Positions 16,508 through 24,839 of a DNA stretch of 64,000 bases are shown here, piece by piece (positions within the stretch are counted from its first letter, which is position 1; each line of letters starts with the position of its first letter). The notes below the pieces were generated by a model. It was not told where the DNA came from. It made no database searches and saw nothing but the letters and a program-made list of their open reading frames with translations. Made by a program: the position numbers and the translations under genes. Origin of the DNA: Bradyrhizobium sp. (lineage in GTDB: Bacteria > Pseudomonadota > Alphaproteobacteria > Rhizobiales > Xanthobacteraceae); NCBI GenBank assembly GCA_028290305.1, contig JAQGKC010000013.1, positions 1-64,000 of the forward strand, read 5' to 3'.

Positions 16508-17335
16508 CTATTGCCCGGTGAATGCGGGCTTGCGTTTGTCGATGAAGGCATGCACCGCCTCCTTGTGATCGTTCGTCCGGGCGGACCGGACCATGTTCTC
16601 CGCTTCCTGGTCCATTGAATCCAGAAAGTCCGACGTTACGGCGTGGTCAAGGTTGTCTTTCATGTAGGCCAGTGCGATTGAGGGCCCCTCGGCCAGAGAT
16701 TTTGCCAGCGCAAACGCGGCGGCACGAAGTTCGGCATCAGGCACGACACGGTTGACGAGACCAAGCGTCTCGCCGCGGCGTGCGTCGATCCGTTCCGACA
16801 GGAACATCAATTCCCGCGCCCGCGATGTGCCCACCAGCCGCGTCAGCAACCATGCGATGCCGTAGTCTCCGGTCAACCCGATGCGGGCATATCCCGTGGC
16901 CATGATGGCGGATTCAGCGGCAATGCGGATATCGCATGCGAGCGCCAGTGCGAGGCCGGCGCCTGCCGCAGGTCCCGGAAGCGCTGCAATCGTCGGCTTT
17001 CTCACGGCCACCAGCGCGCCGGTCAACGTGCGCTGCTTCACTCGCAGGTCTGCAACGCGCTGCTCGAGCGTTGCCTCGGCTTTGGTTGCATTGCTCCCCA
17101 TGCCCTTGACATCGCCTCCGGCGCAAAAGGCATTGCCGGCACCCGTGATCAGCAGCGCGCCGACCTCCGGATCATCGCCGCACTGCTTGATCATGCGCCG
17201 CAGCGCAGGAGTCAGTCGGTCAGAGAGCGCGTTGCGTGCTTCAGGACGGTTGAGCGTGATGAGCGCGACGCGGTCCCGGATTTCGCACAACAGCTCGCTG
17301 GTTCCGGTGTCGACCTCGATGCGATTGTCTGCCAT
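16508..17335 (-). CDS. Enoyl-CoA hydratase/isomerase family protein
   Basis: A 275-residue crotonase. 'NRPEARNALSDRL', 'FCAGGDVKGM' and 'ALPGPAAGAGLALALACDIRIA' are classic hydratase segments. The second catalytic region reads 'LTGDYGIAWLLTRLVG', with Asp where many hydratases have Glu, as in some PaaG-type isomerases, so isomerase or hydratase cannot be chosen. ATG 17335 has GGGAGAG about 5 nt upstream. It follows the NMO-like gene by 15 nt. Confidence 0.87.
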   Translation of the reverse strand: MADNRIEVDTGTSELLCEIRDRVALITLNRPEARNALSDRLTPALRRMIKQCGDDPEVGALLITGAGNAFCAGGDVKGMGSNATKAEATLEQRVADLRVKQRTLTGALVAVRKPTIAALPGPAAGAGLALALACDIRIAAESAIMATGYARIGLTGDYGIAWLLTRLVGTSRARELMFLSERIDARRGETLGLVNRVVPDAELRAAAFALAKSLAEGPSIALAYMKDNLDHAVTSDFLDSMDQEAENMVRSARTNDHKEAVHAFIDKRKPAFTGQ

Positions 17336-17350
17336 TCGAACTCTCCCGTC

Positions 17351-18355
17351 TCAGGCGACTTTCAGAGACGCTTTGCTCTCAGTGCCAAGAAATCCCACCA
17401 GCCGGTCCAGGATCAGGCGTTCGGCGTCAGCCATGATGCCATCGATCAGTTCCTTGACCGTCGGGATATCGTGGATGAGGCCGACGACCATGCCGCAGCT
17501 CCAGGCTCCCGCATCCATGTCGCCATCAATCATGACCTTGGGGTAGACCCCGGCAACCTCGTCGTGGATATCCGCGATCTGCAGCTGGCTGCCCTTCTCG
17601 CGCTCGATTTCCAGCAGCCGTTCGACACCGGCATTCTTGAGTACGCGCTCGGTATTTCTCAGGGTGCGCATGACCAGCCTGGTGTCGAGCTCCGACGCCG
17701 CGACGATGGCCTTCTTGACGTTGTCGTGCACCGGCGCTTCCTTGGTGGCAATGAACCGTGTGCCCATGTTCATACCTGCGGCTCCCATGGCGAGCGCGGC
17801 GACCAGGCTGCGCGCATCGGCCATGCCGCCGGACGCAACGAACGGAATTTTCAGCTCCTCCGCGGCGCGGGGAAGCAGAATCATGTTGGGCATGTCGTCT
17901 TCACCGGGATGGCCCCCGCACTCGAAGCCATCCACGCTGACGGCGTCGCAGCCGATCTGCTCGGCCTTCAACGAGTGCCGAACCGACGTGCATTTGTGAA
18001 TCACCTTGATGCCTGCGGCCTTTAGCGCCGGCATATATTGCTCGGGGCTGCGCCCCGCCGTTTCGACGATTCTGATTCCGCCTTCCTTGATGGCGGCGAT
18101 GTATTCGGGATAAGGCGGCGCAGAGAACGTGGGCAGGAACGTCAGGTTCACGCCGAACGGCTTGTCGGTCAGGTCGTGACAGTGCGCAATTTCCTTGGCC
18201 AGCAATTCCGGCGTACGCTGCGTCAGACCGGTGATGATGCCGAGACCGCCCGCATTCGAAACCGCGCCGGCGAGTTCGGCGAAGCCGACATAGTGCATCC
18301 CACCCTGTATGATCGGATGTTCGATACCAAACAATTCGGTGATGGCTGTTTTCAT
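17351..18355 (-). CDS. Nitronate monooxygenase family FMN protein
   Basis: A 334-residue TIM-barrel flavoprotein of the NMO/2-nitropropane dioxygenase family ('IEHPIIQGGMHYVG', 'DAVSVDGFECGGHPGEDD', 'VASGGMADARSLVAALAMGAAGMNMGTRF'). The family includes nitronate oxidases but also FMN reductases and enoyl reductase-like proteins (FabK relatives). Inside a beta-oxidation operon a role in reducing or oxidising an acyl-CoA intermediate is as likely as nitronate removal. ATG 18355 has GGAGA 6 nt upstream; a TTG twelve bases earlier lacks a site. Confidence 0.85.
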   Translation of the reverse strand: MKTAITELFGIEHPIIQGGMHYVGFAELAGAVSNAGGLGIITGLTQRTPELLAKEIAHCHDLTDKPFGVNLTFLPTFSAPPYPEYIAAIKEGGIRIVETAGRSPEQYMPALKAAGIKVIHKCTSVRHSLKAEQIGCDAVSVDGFECGGHPGEDDMPNMILLPRAAEELKIPFVASGGMADARSLVAALAMGAAGMNMGTRFIATKEAPVHDNVKKAIVAASELDTRLVMRTLRNTERVLKNAGVERLLEIEREKGSQLQIADIHDEVAGVYPKVMIDGDMDAGAWSCGMVVGLIHDIPTVKELIDGIMADAERLILDRLVGFLGTESKASLKVA

Positions 18356-18369
18356 TGTTCTCTCCAAAT

Positions 18370-18594
18370 CTATCTCAGCAATTGCGGGGCTAGGCCCCGC
18401 GTCGAAACTTCATGCACCGGCGGCAACGACAGTATGTCGATGAGTTCCGCTGGGTATCTTTTCTGCCATGGACGGTAGATTGTCCTGAGTTTTCGGCGGA
18501 CAGGGTTGTCCGCGGAACGAGCCTTGTCCTGCGCAGCTTCATCCTCGAGACTTTCGATCAGAAGCAGACCGTAGATGTAATCCGGCGAACACAT
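18370..18594 (-). CDS. Small hypothetical protein (74 aa) in the beta-oxidation operon
   Basis: A reading frame starting MCSPDYIYGLLLIESLEDEA fills the gap between the thiolase stop and the NMO-like start. ATG 18594 has GGAGG 9 nt upstream, and the stop is 14 nt before the next gene, which is normal operon spacing here. The C-terminal part is basic and proline-containing. I recognise no domain and assign no function. The good ribosome site and fit argue that it is real. Confidence 0.5.
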   Translation of the reverse strand: MCSPDYIYGLLLIESLEDEAAQDKARSADNPVRRKLRTIYRPWQKRYPAELIDILSLPPVHEVSTRGLAPQLLR

Positions 18595-18638
18595 CCGCAT
18601 TCCCTCCGATGTCCAGTTTCCATATCGTGGTCTTCGCG

Positions 18639-19823
18639 TCAGTGGACGATTTCGAACAACCCCGCGGCGCCCATGCCGCCGCCGATGCACATGGTCACCA
18701 CGCCATATTTGGCCTTGCGACGACGTCCCTCGATCAGGATATGCCCGGTGAGCCGCGATCCGGTCATGCCATAGGGGTGGCCTATCGAAATCGAACCGCC
18801 GTTGACGTTGAGTTTCTCGGGATCGATGCCCAATTTGTCGCGGCAATAAATCACCTGGACGGCATAGGCTTCGTTCAATTCCCAGAGATCGATGTCATCG
18901 ATCTTCAGGCCGTGTCGCTTGAGCAGGCGCGGGATCGCCGCGACCGGGCCGACGCCCATCTCGTGCGGCTCGACGCCAACAGCGACGAAGCCGCGAAAGA
19001 TGCCCAGCGGATTTAAACCCTTCTTCGCCGCGATCTTGTCGCTCATGATCACGCAGGCCGACGCGCCGTCCGAGAGCTGGCTCGCATTGCCGGCGCTGAT
19101 CGTCTTGCCTTCGAACACAGGCTTGATGCTGGCGAGCCCCTCGGCCGTGGTTTCCGGGCGCGGACCCTCGTCCTTGGTCAGCATGATTTCCTTCAGCGAC
19201 ACTTGCTTGGTGTCCTTGTCCATAACGGCCATTTTGGTCTTGAATGGAACTATCTCGTCGCTGAACCGGCCGCCTTGAAGGGCCGCGGCGGTGCGGCGCT
19301 GGCATTCAAGGCTGTATTCGTCCTGGCGCTCGCGTGAAATCTTGTAGCGCTCCGCCACGACTTCGGCCGTCTCGAGCATCGTCATGTACATTTCAGGCTT
19401 CATCGCCATCAATTCATCGTCGATCGCGTGAAACTTGTTCATGTGGTCGTTCTGCACAAGGCTGATCGACTCGACACCCCCGGCTACCGCGACTTCGACG
19501 CCGTCAAGCATCACCGAACGGGCGGCAACCGCAATCGACTGCAGCCCGGAAGCGCATTGACGATCGATCGTGGTCCCAGCCACCGTGACCGGCAGGCCGG
19601 CCCGGATCGCGCCTTTGCGTGCGACGTTCATCACCATCGTGCCCTGCTGCATCGCGCAGCCCATCACCACATCCTCGACTTCGCCGGGTTCGATCTTTGC
19701 GCGCCTGACCGCCTCTGCAATGACATGCCCGGCGATGGTCGGGCCTTCGGTGTTGTTCAGCGCGCCGCGATAGGCTTTGCCAACTCCCGCGCGGGCTGTC
19801 GATACGATCACGGCTTCGTTCAT
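18639..19823 (-). CDS. Thiolase (acetyl-CoA acyltransferase)
   Basis: A 394-residue type II thiolase that cleaves a 3-ketoacyl-CoA with CoA. The nucleophile Cys90 is in DRQCASGLQSI; 'WELNEAYAV', 'GGSISIGHPYGMTGSR' (active His) and the second Cys in 'CIGGGMGA' are all present. ATG 19823 has GAGGTG upstream. The long insert 'HAIDDELMAMKPEMYMTMLETAE' is typical of thiolases in aromatic or dicarboxylic CoA pathways. It completes the beta-oxidation set in this operon. Confidence 0.92.
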   Translation of the reverse strand: MNEAVIVSTARAGVGKAYRGALNNTEGPTIAGHVIAEAVRRAKIEPGEVEDVVMGCAMQQGTMVMNVARKGAIRAGLPVTVAGTTIDRQCASGLQSIAVAARSVMLDGVEVAVAGGVESISLVQNDHMNKFHAIDDELMAMKPEMYMTMLETAEVVAERYKISRERQDEYSLECQRRTAAALQGGRFSDEIVPFKTKMAVMDKDTKQVSLKEIMLTKDEGPRPETTAEGLASIKPVFEGKTISAGNASQLSDGASACVIMSDKIAAKKGLNPLGIFRGFVAVGVEPHEMGVGPVAAIPRLLKRHGLKIDDIDLWELNEAYAVQVIYCRDKLGIDPEKLNVNGGSISIGHPYGMTGSRLTGHILIEGRRRKAKYGVVTMCIGGGMGAAGLFEIVH

Positions 19824-19879
19824 GTCACACCTCTGGTTATCGGGTTCGGGCAGCGGCCGCTGCGTTGAAGGAATGCAAG

Positions 19880-21010
19880 TCAGTTTTCCCGCGCGTATCG
19901 CATGAGATGATATCCGGGGTCGCCAAACTGGATGTTGATGGCAGCGATCCGCTTGAAGTAATGACCGACGTTCAATTCGTCGCTCATGCCCATGCCGCCG
20001 TGAAGCTGCACCGCCTGTTCGCCGACAAAACGCGCAGCTTCGCCCACCTTCGATTTCGCACCGGAGGCGAGCTTCGAGCAACCCGGCTCGTTCGCGGCCA
20101 GCGTGAGATTCAGATGCTGGGTCAGCGAGATCGATTCTTCCAGCGCGATGAACATGTCGACCATGCGATGCTGCAATACCTGAAACGTCCCGAGCGCGAC
20201 GCCGAATTGCTTGCGCGTCTTGGCGTATTCCAGCGTCGCGGAATTCAGTTCCGTCATCGCGCCGACAGCTTCCGCGCAAAGCGCGGCAATGGCGCGGTCG
20301 CGGCACGCCTCCAGGATGGCGACACCCTGCCCTTCTTCGCCGAACATCCGGCTGGCCGGGACCCGTACGTCCTCAAGGGTGATTTCCGCGGCGCGTCGAC
20401 CGTCAATCGTCTTGAAACTTTGCAGGTGAAGATTGGCCGACTGCCGGTCTACGATGAACAGGCTGACCCCGCTGCGATCGCGCGGATCGCCCGACGTGCG
20501 CGCTGAGACGATCAGCGTATCGGCCCATGGCGCGCCGATCACTGCCGCCTTGGCGCCGCTCAGGACATATTCGTCGCCATCGCGCTTCGCTGTCGTCGCG
20601 ACGTTGCTGAGATCGTAACGCGAGCGCCCCTCCGCCCACGCCAGCGCCCAGGTAGCCTTTCCCGCCGCTATCTCCGGCAAAAACTCCTCGCGCTGCGCCT
20701 TCGTTCCGGCCTGCGTGATGATCCCGCCCGCGAGCACGACGGTTTCGAAAAAAGGCTCGACCACGAGATTGCGACCGAACTCCTGCATGATGATCATGCT
20801 CGCCAGAGGGCCTTCGCCAAAACCTCCAAAATCTTCCGGGAAAGGCGCCGCCAGCAGGCCAAGCTCGGCGAAGGCATCCCAATGCTTTCGGCTCCAGCCT
20901 TCTTCGGTCGCGACGATCTTGCGACGGGTATCGAAATCATACTGGTCACGGAGCAGCCGCTGAATGCTGCTGCGCAGGAGCTCCTGTTCTTCCGTAAACT
21001 GAATGTCCAC
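19880..21010 (-). CDS. Acyl-CoA dehydrogenase (PimD-like small partner)
   Basis: A 376-residue acyl-CoA dehydrogenase-fold flavoprotein ('GLLAAPFPEDFGGFG', 'YAKTRKQFGVALGTFQVLQHRM', 'QLHGGMGMSDE'). It resembles the small subunit of pimeloyl-CoA dehydrogenase-type heterodimers. The start is GTG 21010 with GAGG 6 nt upstream. It lies 21 nt after a second, larger acyl-CoA dehydrogenase, and such adjacent pairs usually make a heteromeric enzyme that desaturates a bulky or dicarboxylic acyl-CoA. The specific substrate is not known. Confidence 0.88.
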   Translation of the reverse strand: MDIQFTEEQELLRSSIQRLLRDQYDFDTRRKIVATEEGWSRKHWDAFAELGLLAAPFPEDFGGFGEGPLASMIIMQEFGRNLVVEPFFETVVLAGGIITQAGTKAQREEFLPEIAAGKATWALAWAEGRSRYDLSNVATTAKRDGDEYVLSGAKAAVIGAPWADTLIVSARTSGDPRDRSGVSLFIVDRQSANLHLQSFKTIDGRRAAEITLEDVRVPASRMFGEEGQGVAILEACRDRAIAALCAEAVGAMTELNSATLEYAKTRKQFGVALGTFQVLQHRMVDMFIALEESISLTQHLNLTLAANEPGCSKLASGAKSKVGEAARFVGEQAVQLHGGMGMSDELNVGHYFKRIAAINIQFGDPGYHLMRYAREN

Positions 21011-21031
21011 CTGGCGCCTCGTGCGAACGGG

Positions 21032-22213
21032 TTACAGACCAAGCACTGCTTTTGCGATGATGTTGCGCTGGATCTCGTTCGATCCGCCATAGATGCTGAG
21101 CTTGCGCGCGTTGAGATATTTTTCAGACGCCGTGTGTCCGTAATCCGGCCCGGGCATGAACATGTTGTCGCTCGCCGGATGCTCGCGAAGCGCAAGACCA
21201 TAATTGCCGATCGCGCGGTGCGTGAGGTCGGTGATGCGCTGGAAGATTTCAGTGCCCCTGATCTTGAACAGCGAGGCCGCCGGTCCGGGGTTTATCCCCC
21301 GCGACATCTGCGCAACCACACGCAGTTCGGTCGCCTCAAGTGCGAGAACATCAAGCTCGACCCGCGCGATGTCCTTGACGAACTCGTCCAGCGTCGGATC
21401 GTCTTCGTCGATTTCGGTCTTCACGATTTTCTTCAGGCGATTCAGGTAGCGTGTCGAACGGCCGATCCCGGCCATGCTGGTGCGCTCGTTGCCGAGCAGG
21501 AACTTGGCATAGGTCCAGCCCTTGTTTTCCTCGCCGATCAGGTTTTCGACGGGGACGCGCACATTTTCGAGGAACACGTCGTTGATTTCATGGGAGCCGT
21601 CGATCGTGATGATCGGACGCACAGTGACTCCCGGTGTCTTCATATCGATCAGCAGGAACGAAATCCCGGCCTGCGCCTTCGCAGCCGGATCGGTGCGGAC
21701 CAGGCAAAAGATCCAGTCAGCGTGCTGCGCCAGCGTGGTCCAGGTCTTGTGTCCATTGACGATGTAGTGATCGCCGTCGCGCACCGCCTTGGTGCGAACC
21801 GATGCCAGATCGGAGCCCGAGCCAGGCTCCGAATAGCCCTGACACCACCAGTCGTCGCCGGACAGAATCCCCGGCAAGAACTTCTTCTTCTGCGCGTCGT
21901 TGCCGTAGGTATAGATGACCGGACCCACCATGGTCACGCTGAAGGCCAGCGGCGGCAGTGTTCCGGCACGCGAGGTCTCCTGCTCCCAGATAAAGCGTTG
22001 CGTGATCGACCAGCCGGGGCCGCCATATTCCTTCGGCCACAGCGGAGCGATCCATCCCTTCTTGTGGAGAATCCTGTGCCAGAGCATCGACTGCTCCTTG
22101 GTCAGGTCGGTCTCCGGATTGGGAACACGCATGTCCTGCGGATAATTCTCCGCGATGAAGGCGCGTACTTCATCGCGAAATGCCGCATCTTCCTTTGAAA
22201 GGCTGAGTTCCAT
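21032..22213 (-). CDS. Acyl-CoA dehydrogenase (PimC-like large partner)
   Basis: A 393-residue acyl-CoA dehydrogenase with 'GWIAPLWPKEYGGPGWS', the FAD-binding 'CQGYSEPGSGSDLAS' and 'YGGSNEIQRNIIAKAVLGL' at the C-terminus. The usual MCAD Glu position (YEG) is Gly here; a Glu in 'LLGNERTSMAG' could be the base, as in IVD-type enzymes (inference). It resembles the large subunit of pimeloyl-CoA dehydrogenase and pairs with the gene directly downstream. ATG 22213. Confidence 0.9.
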   Translation of the reverse strand: MELSLSKEDAAFRDEVRAFIAENYPQDMRVPNPETDLTKEQSMLWHRILHKKGWIAPLWPKEYGGPGWSITQRFIWEQETSRAGTLPPLAFSVTMVGPVIYTYGNDAQKKKFLPGILSGDDWWCQGYSEPGSGSDLASVRTKAVRDGDHYIVNGHKTWTTLAQHADWIFCLVRTDPAAKAQAGISFLLIDMKTPGVTVRPIITIDGSHEINDVFLENVRVPVENLIGEENKGWTYAKFLLGNERTSMAGIGRSTRYLNRLKKIVKTEIDEDDPTLDEFVKDIARVELDVLALEATELRVVAQMSRGINPGPAASLFKIRGTEIFQRITDLTHRAIGNYGLALREHPASDNMFMPGPDYGHTASEKYLNARKLSIYGGSNEIQRNIIAKAVLGL

Positions 22214-22225
22214 CGGTGCGCTCTC

Positions 22226-22969
22226 TTACCATTTCTCTCCGAATGGCCGGATTTCGTGCTCGAAGGTCCAGGCATCGCGCGGCTGCTGATAGAGCTGCCA
22301 ATACGCTTCCGCGACCGCGGCCGGCCGCATCAGGCGGTTGGGATCGAGATTCTCGATGGCCTGCGGTCCTTCCCTGCCCACGATGAGTTGCCGCACCCAC
22401 TCGGTGTCGACGCTGGAATCGATGACGAGATGGGCGACATGGATATTTTTGGGGCCGAGTTCGCGTGCGATCGATTGCGCAACGGCACGCAATCCGAATT
22501 TCGCGCTGGCAAATGCCGCAAAACCGGATCCTCCGCGCATGCTGGCCGTCGCGCCGGTGAAGAAGATGTTGCCCTTGCCGCGGGGAAGCATCAAACGCGC
22601 GGCCTCGCGGCCGGCAAGAAAGCCTGAATAGCAGGCCATTTCCCACACTTTGCGGAAGACCCGCTCGGTCGTGTCCACGATCGGAAAATTCACATTGGCG
22701 CCGATGTTGAAGACGCAAACCTCCAACGGCGCATGCTTGTCGGCGTCGCCCAGGAAGGACACGATCTCGTCCTCCTTGCGCGCGTCGAGCGCCCGCCCGA
22801 ACACCTTTCCACCCGCCGCCTCGATTTCCTTGACGAGCGGCGCGAGTTTCTCTCCCTGACGACGTCCGACAAAGACCGTGAAACCTTCGGACGCAAACTT
22901 CTTGGCGATCTCACCGCCGATAAAGTCGCCGGCACCGACAACCGCTACGGTCGCATTTCGCTTTTCCAC
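22226..22969 (-). CDS. Atypical SDR (SDR_c10-like, Tyr replaced by Phe)
   Basis: A 247-residue SDR relative with cofactor loop GAGDFIGG (12-19) and FASAK at the active site, so the catalytic Tyr is Phe. The end reads RPFGEKW. It is close to the protein at 24840 (shared 'ARELGPKNIHV.HL.ID', 'GREAARHMLKRGRG'-like segments). The start is GTG 22969 with GGAG upstream. It lies 12 nt upstream of the large acyl-CoA dehydrogenase gene. A role in the CoA pathway is likely but chemistry without Tyr is unclear. Confidence 0.85.
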   Translation of the reverse strand: MEKRNATVAVVGAGDFIGGEIAKKFASEGFTVFVGRRQGEKLAPLVKEIEAAGGKVFGRALDARKEDEIVSFLGDADKHAPLEVCVFNIGANVNFPIVDTTERVFRKVWEMACYSGFLAGREAARLMLPRGKGNIFFTGATASMRGGSGFAAFASAKFGLRAVAQSIARELGPKNIHVAHLVIDSSVDTEWVRQLIVGREGPQAIENLDPNRLMRPAAVAEAYWQLYQQPRDAWTFEHEIRPFGEKW

Positions 22970-23049
22970 GGGGTTTCTCCAGAGCGAGAGGGATATTTTT
23001 CAGATTTCAGTTCGTCAGGGGGGCGCAACGAGGTGCATCCCCATCGTCA

Positions 23050-24606
23050 TCAAGCGCCGCGTAACGATTCCGCCAGTTTATGTTTGAGGATCTTGCCGGT
23101 GGAAGTTGCCGGCAGGGCCTCCAGCACGACAATTTCCGATGGCCGTTTATATGAGGTCAGTTGCGAACTGGCGTGAGCCTTCAGTTCTTCCGCGCTTGCG
23201 GTCGCGCCCTGAATAAGCTGGACGAAGGCTACCACCTCTTCATTGCCTTCGACCGAACGGCCGACAACGGCGGACTGAACGACAGAGCCATGTGAATTGA
23301 GGACCGCTTCGATCTCGGCGGGATAGACGTTGAATCCGGAACGGATGATCATTTCCTTGGTGCGGCCGACGATATACAAACAGTCGCCTTCGCAGCGCGC
23401 GAGATCCCCGGTGTTGAACCAGCCTTCGCCATCGATCGCTTTTGCCGTCAAATCTGGTGCGCGATAATAGCCGCGCATGACATTGCGTCCCCGCACATGC
23501 AGTTCGCCAACGTGTCCGTCGGGCACCGCAGCGCCATCGGGGCCGATAATCCTCGACTCGATGCCCGGCAACAGGGATCCAACCGCCTGATCGTCCCTCG
23601 GGTTGTCGATCCGCACCCCGGAGATGCCGGGCGAACACTCGGTGATGCCGTAGCCGTTGAGCAAGGGCAGGCCGAGTTCGTGTTGCACCCGCGATTTCAG
23701 ATTGAGGTCCAGCGGCGCACCGGCGACCGCGATCAAGCGCAGCGAGCCGCGCTCCAGACGGTCGATGCCTGCGATCGTCTTGTATTCGAGCAATCTTTGA
23801 TAGGTGGCGGGTACGCCGTTGAGGATCGTGATCCCTTCTTCGGCCATCGCTCTGGCAAGGGCCGCGGGATCATACTTGCTGACGAGGCGCACCGTGGCGC
23901 CGCTCATCAGCGTCATGATCAGAAGCGAGATGCCCACGATGTGCGAGATCGGCAGAACGACATAGACCTTGTCGTCGGCATCCATCTTTCGAAACCAGGC
24001 CGTGGTTTTGGCGCTCATCAGCAGGTTTTCGTGCGTCAGCATCACGCCCTTCGGTGTTCCCGTGGTTCCCGAAGTGTAGATCAGCACCGCAACCTGCCGA
24101 GCACTGCTTGCTTCCACCGGCTCGGGTACTGTTGTCTCGTTGAGCGCGCCGATGCCGATATCGTTCAGCGATCCTATACCGTCGATTGTCGCCTCATACC
24201 GTGCGGCGTGGCTCGCCGCCTCCTTTGAGACGCCGGCGGTGAAAAATACCCGTCGGGCTCCGCTGTGGTCGCGGATCTGGTCAAGCTCGCGTGGCGACAG
24301 CCTCGGATTGACGACGATGGCCCAGGCATCGATCCGGCTCGCGGCGAGAAGCATGCCGGCCAGCGCGATGCAGTTCTCGCTGACGATCATCATCCGGTCG
24401 CCGGGCCGGATCCCAAGCGATTGAAGATCGGCTGCGATTTGCCTGATAGCGTCGTGCAGTTCGCGATAGTTCCATGTCACGCCGTCTTCGACGAGCGCCG
24501 GATGATGGGGCGTTGCTTCGGCATAGTGGTCGATGACGTCGTGGATTCGATGCGGAAGCGCCGCGAGGATCTCAGCGATATCGATCGTTTCCGCCGGGTT
24601 CGCCAA
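23050..24606 (-). CDS. Acyl-CoA synthetase (AMP-forming)
   Basis: A 518-residue ANL-family ligase: P-loop YTSGTTGTPKGV (about 177-188), GYGITE, 'GWFNTGD', 'SGFNVYPAEIE' hinge region and the catalytic Lys in STGKILKHKL near the C-terminus. It activates a carboxylic acid to its CoA ester and is first in the beta-oxidation operon. I place the start at TTG 24606, which has GGGAGG 5 nt upstream; an earlier TTG at 24636 would leave only about 12 nt after the predicted transcription start. The promoter carries the shared AGTTC-N7-GAACT operator. Confidence 0.88.
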   Translation of the reverse strand: MANPAETIDIAEILAALPHRIHDVIDHYAEATPHHPALVEDGVTWNYRELHDAIRQIAADLQSLGIRPGDRMMIVSENCIALAGMLLAASRIDAWAIVVNPRLSPRELDQIRDHSGARRVFFTAGVSKEAASHAARYEATIDGIGSLNDIGIGALNETTVPEPVEASSARQVAVLIYTSGTTGTPKGVMLTHENLLMSAKTTAWFRKMDADDKVYVVLPISHIVGISLLIMTLMSGATVRLVSKYDPAALARAMAEEGITILNGVPATYQRLLEYKTIAGIDRLERGSLRLIAVAGAPLDLNLKSRVQHELGLPLLNGYGITECSPGISGVRIDNPRDDQAVGSLLPGIESRIIGPDGAAVPDGHVGELHVRGRNVMRGYYRAPDLTAKAIDGEGWFNTGDLARCEGDCLYIVGRTKEMIIRSGFNVYPAEIEAVLNSHGSVVQSAVVGRSVEGNEEVVAFVQLIQGATASAEELKAHASSQLTSYKRPSEIVVLEALPATSTGKILKHKLAESLRGA

Positions 24607-24655
24607 AACCACCTCCCATGACGTCGATCCGCTCAACGGCGATCGACCTGTCGAA

Positions 24656-24685
24656 ATATTACAGTTCTTTTTTAGAACTAGTCAA
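24656..24685 (-). promoter_or_regulatory. Sigma-70 promoter with embedded AGTTC-N7-GAACT operator (site 1)
   Basis: On the minus strand: -35 TTGACT (24685-24680), 18-nt spacer, -10 TAATAT (24661-24656). The spacer holds the inverted repeat AGTTC-N7-GAACT (24663-24679). It drives the acyl-CoA synthetase operon. The same operator in the same promoter position occurs at 28298 and 32014, so a repressor that covers the core promoter is inferred. Confidence 0.75.
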
Positions 24686-24771
24686 TCGATATCAGTACAA
24701 TGTGATCAAAGGAGCGCAATGTGCGTCTCCCCAGCAGCATTACTAGAAAAGCCGCTTCCTCAAGAAATCCG

Positions 24772-24800
24772 TTTACAACGGTTTTTCCGCCGCTTATAAA
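24772..24800 (+). promoter_or_regulatory. Sigma-70-like promoter for SDR-GST pair
   Basis: TTTACA (24772-24777), a 17-nt spacer and TATAAA (24795-24800) precede the SDR start by 40 nt. A degraded copy of the shared operator (GGTAC-N7-GAACT, 24805-24821; 3 of 5 in the left arm) overlaps the expected start site, so the pair may share control with the divergent operon. Confidence 0.55.
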
Positions 24801-24839
24801 TTAAGGTACCAAATAAGAACTTATAGGGTGGGATACGCG

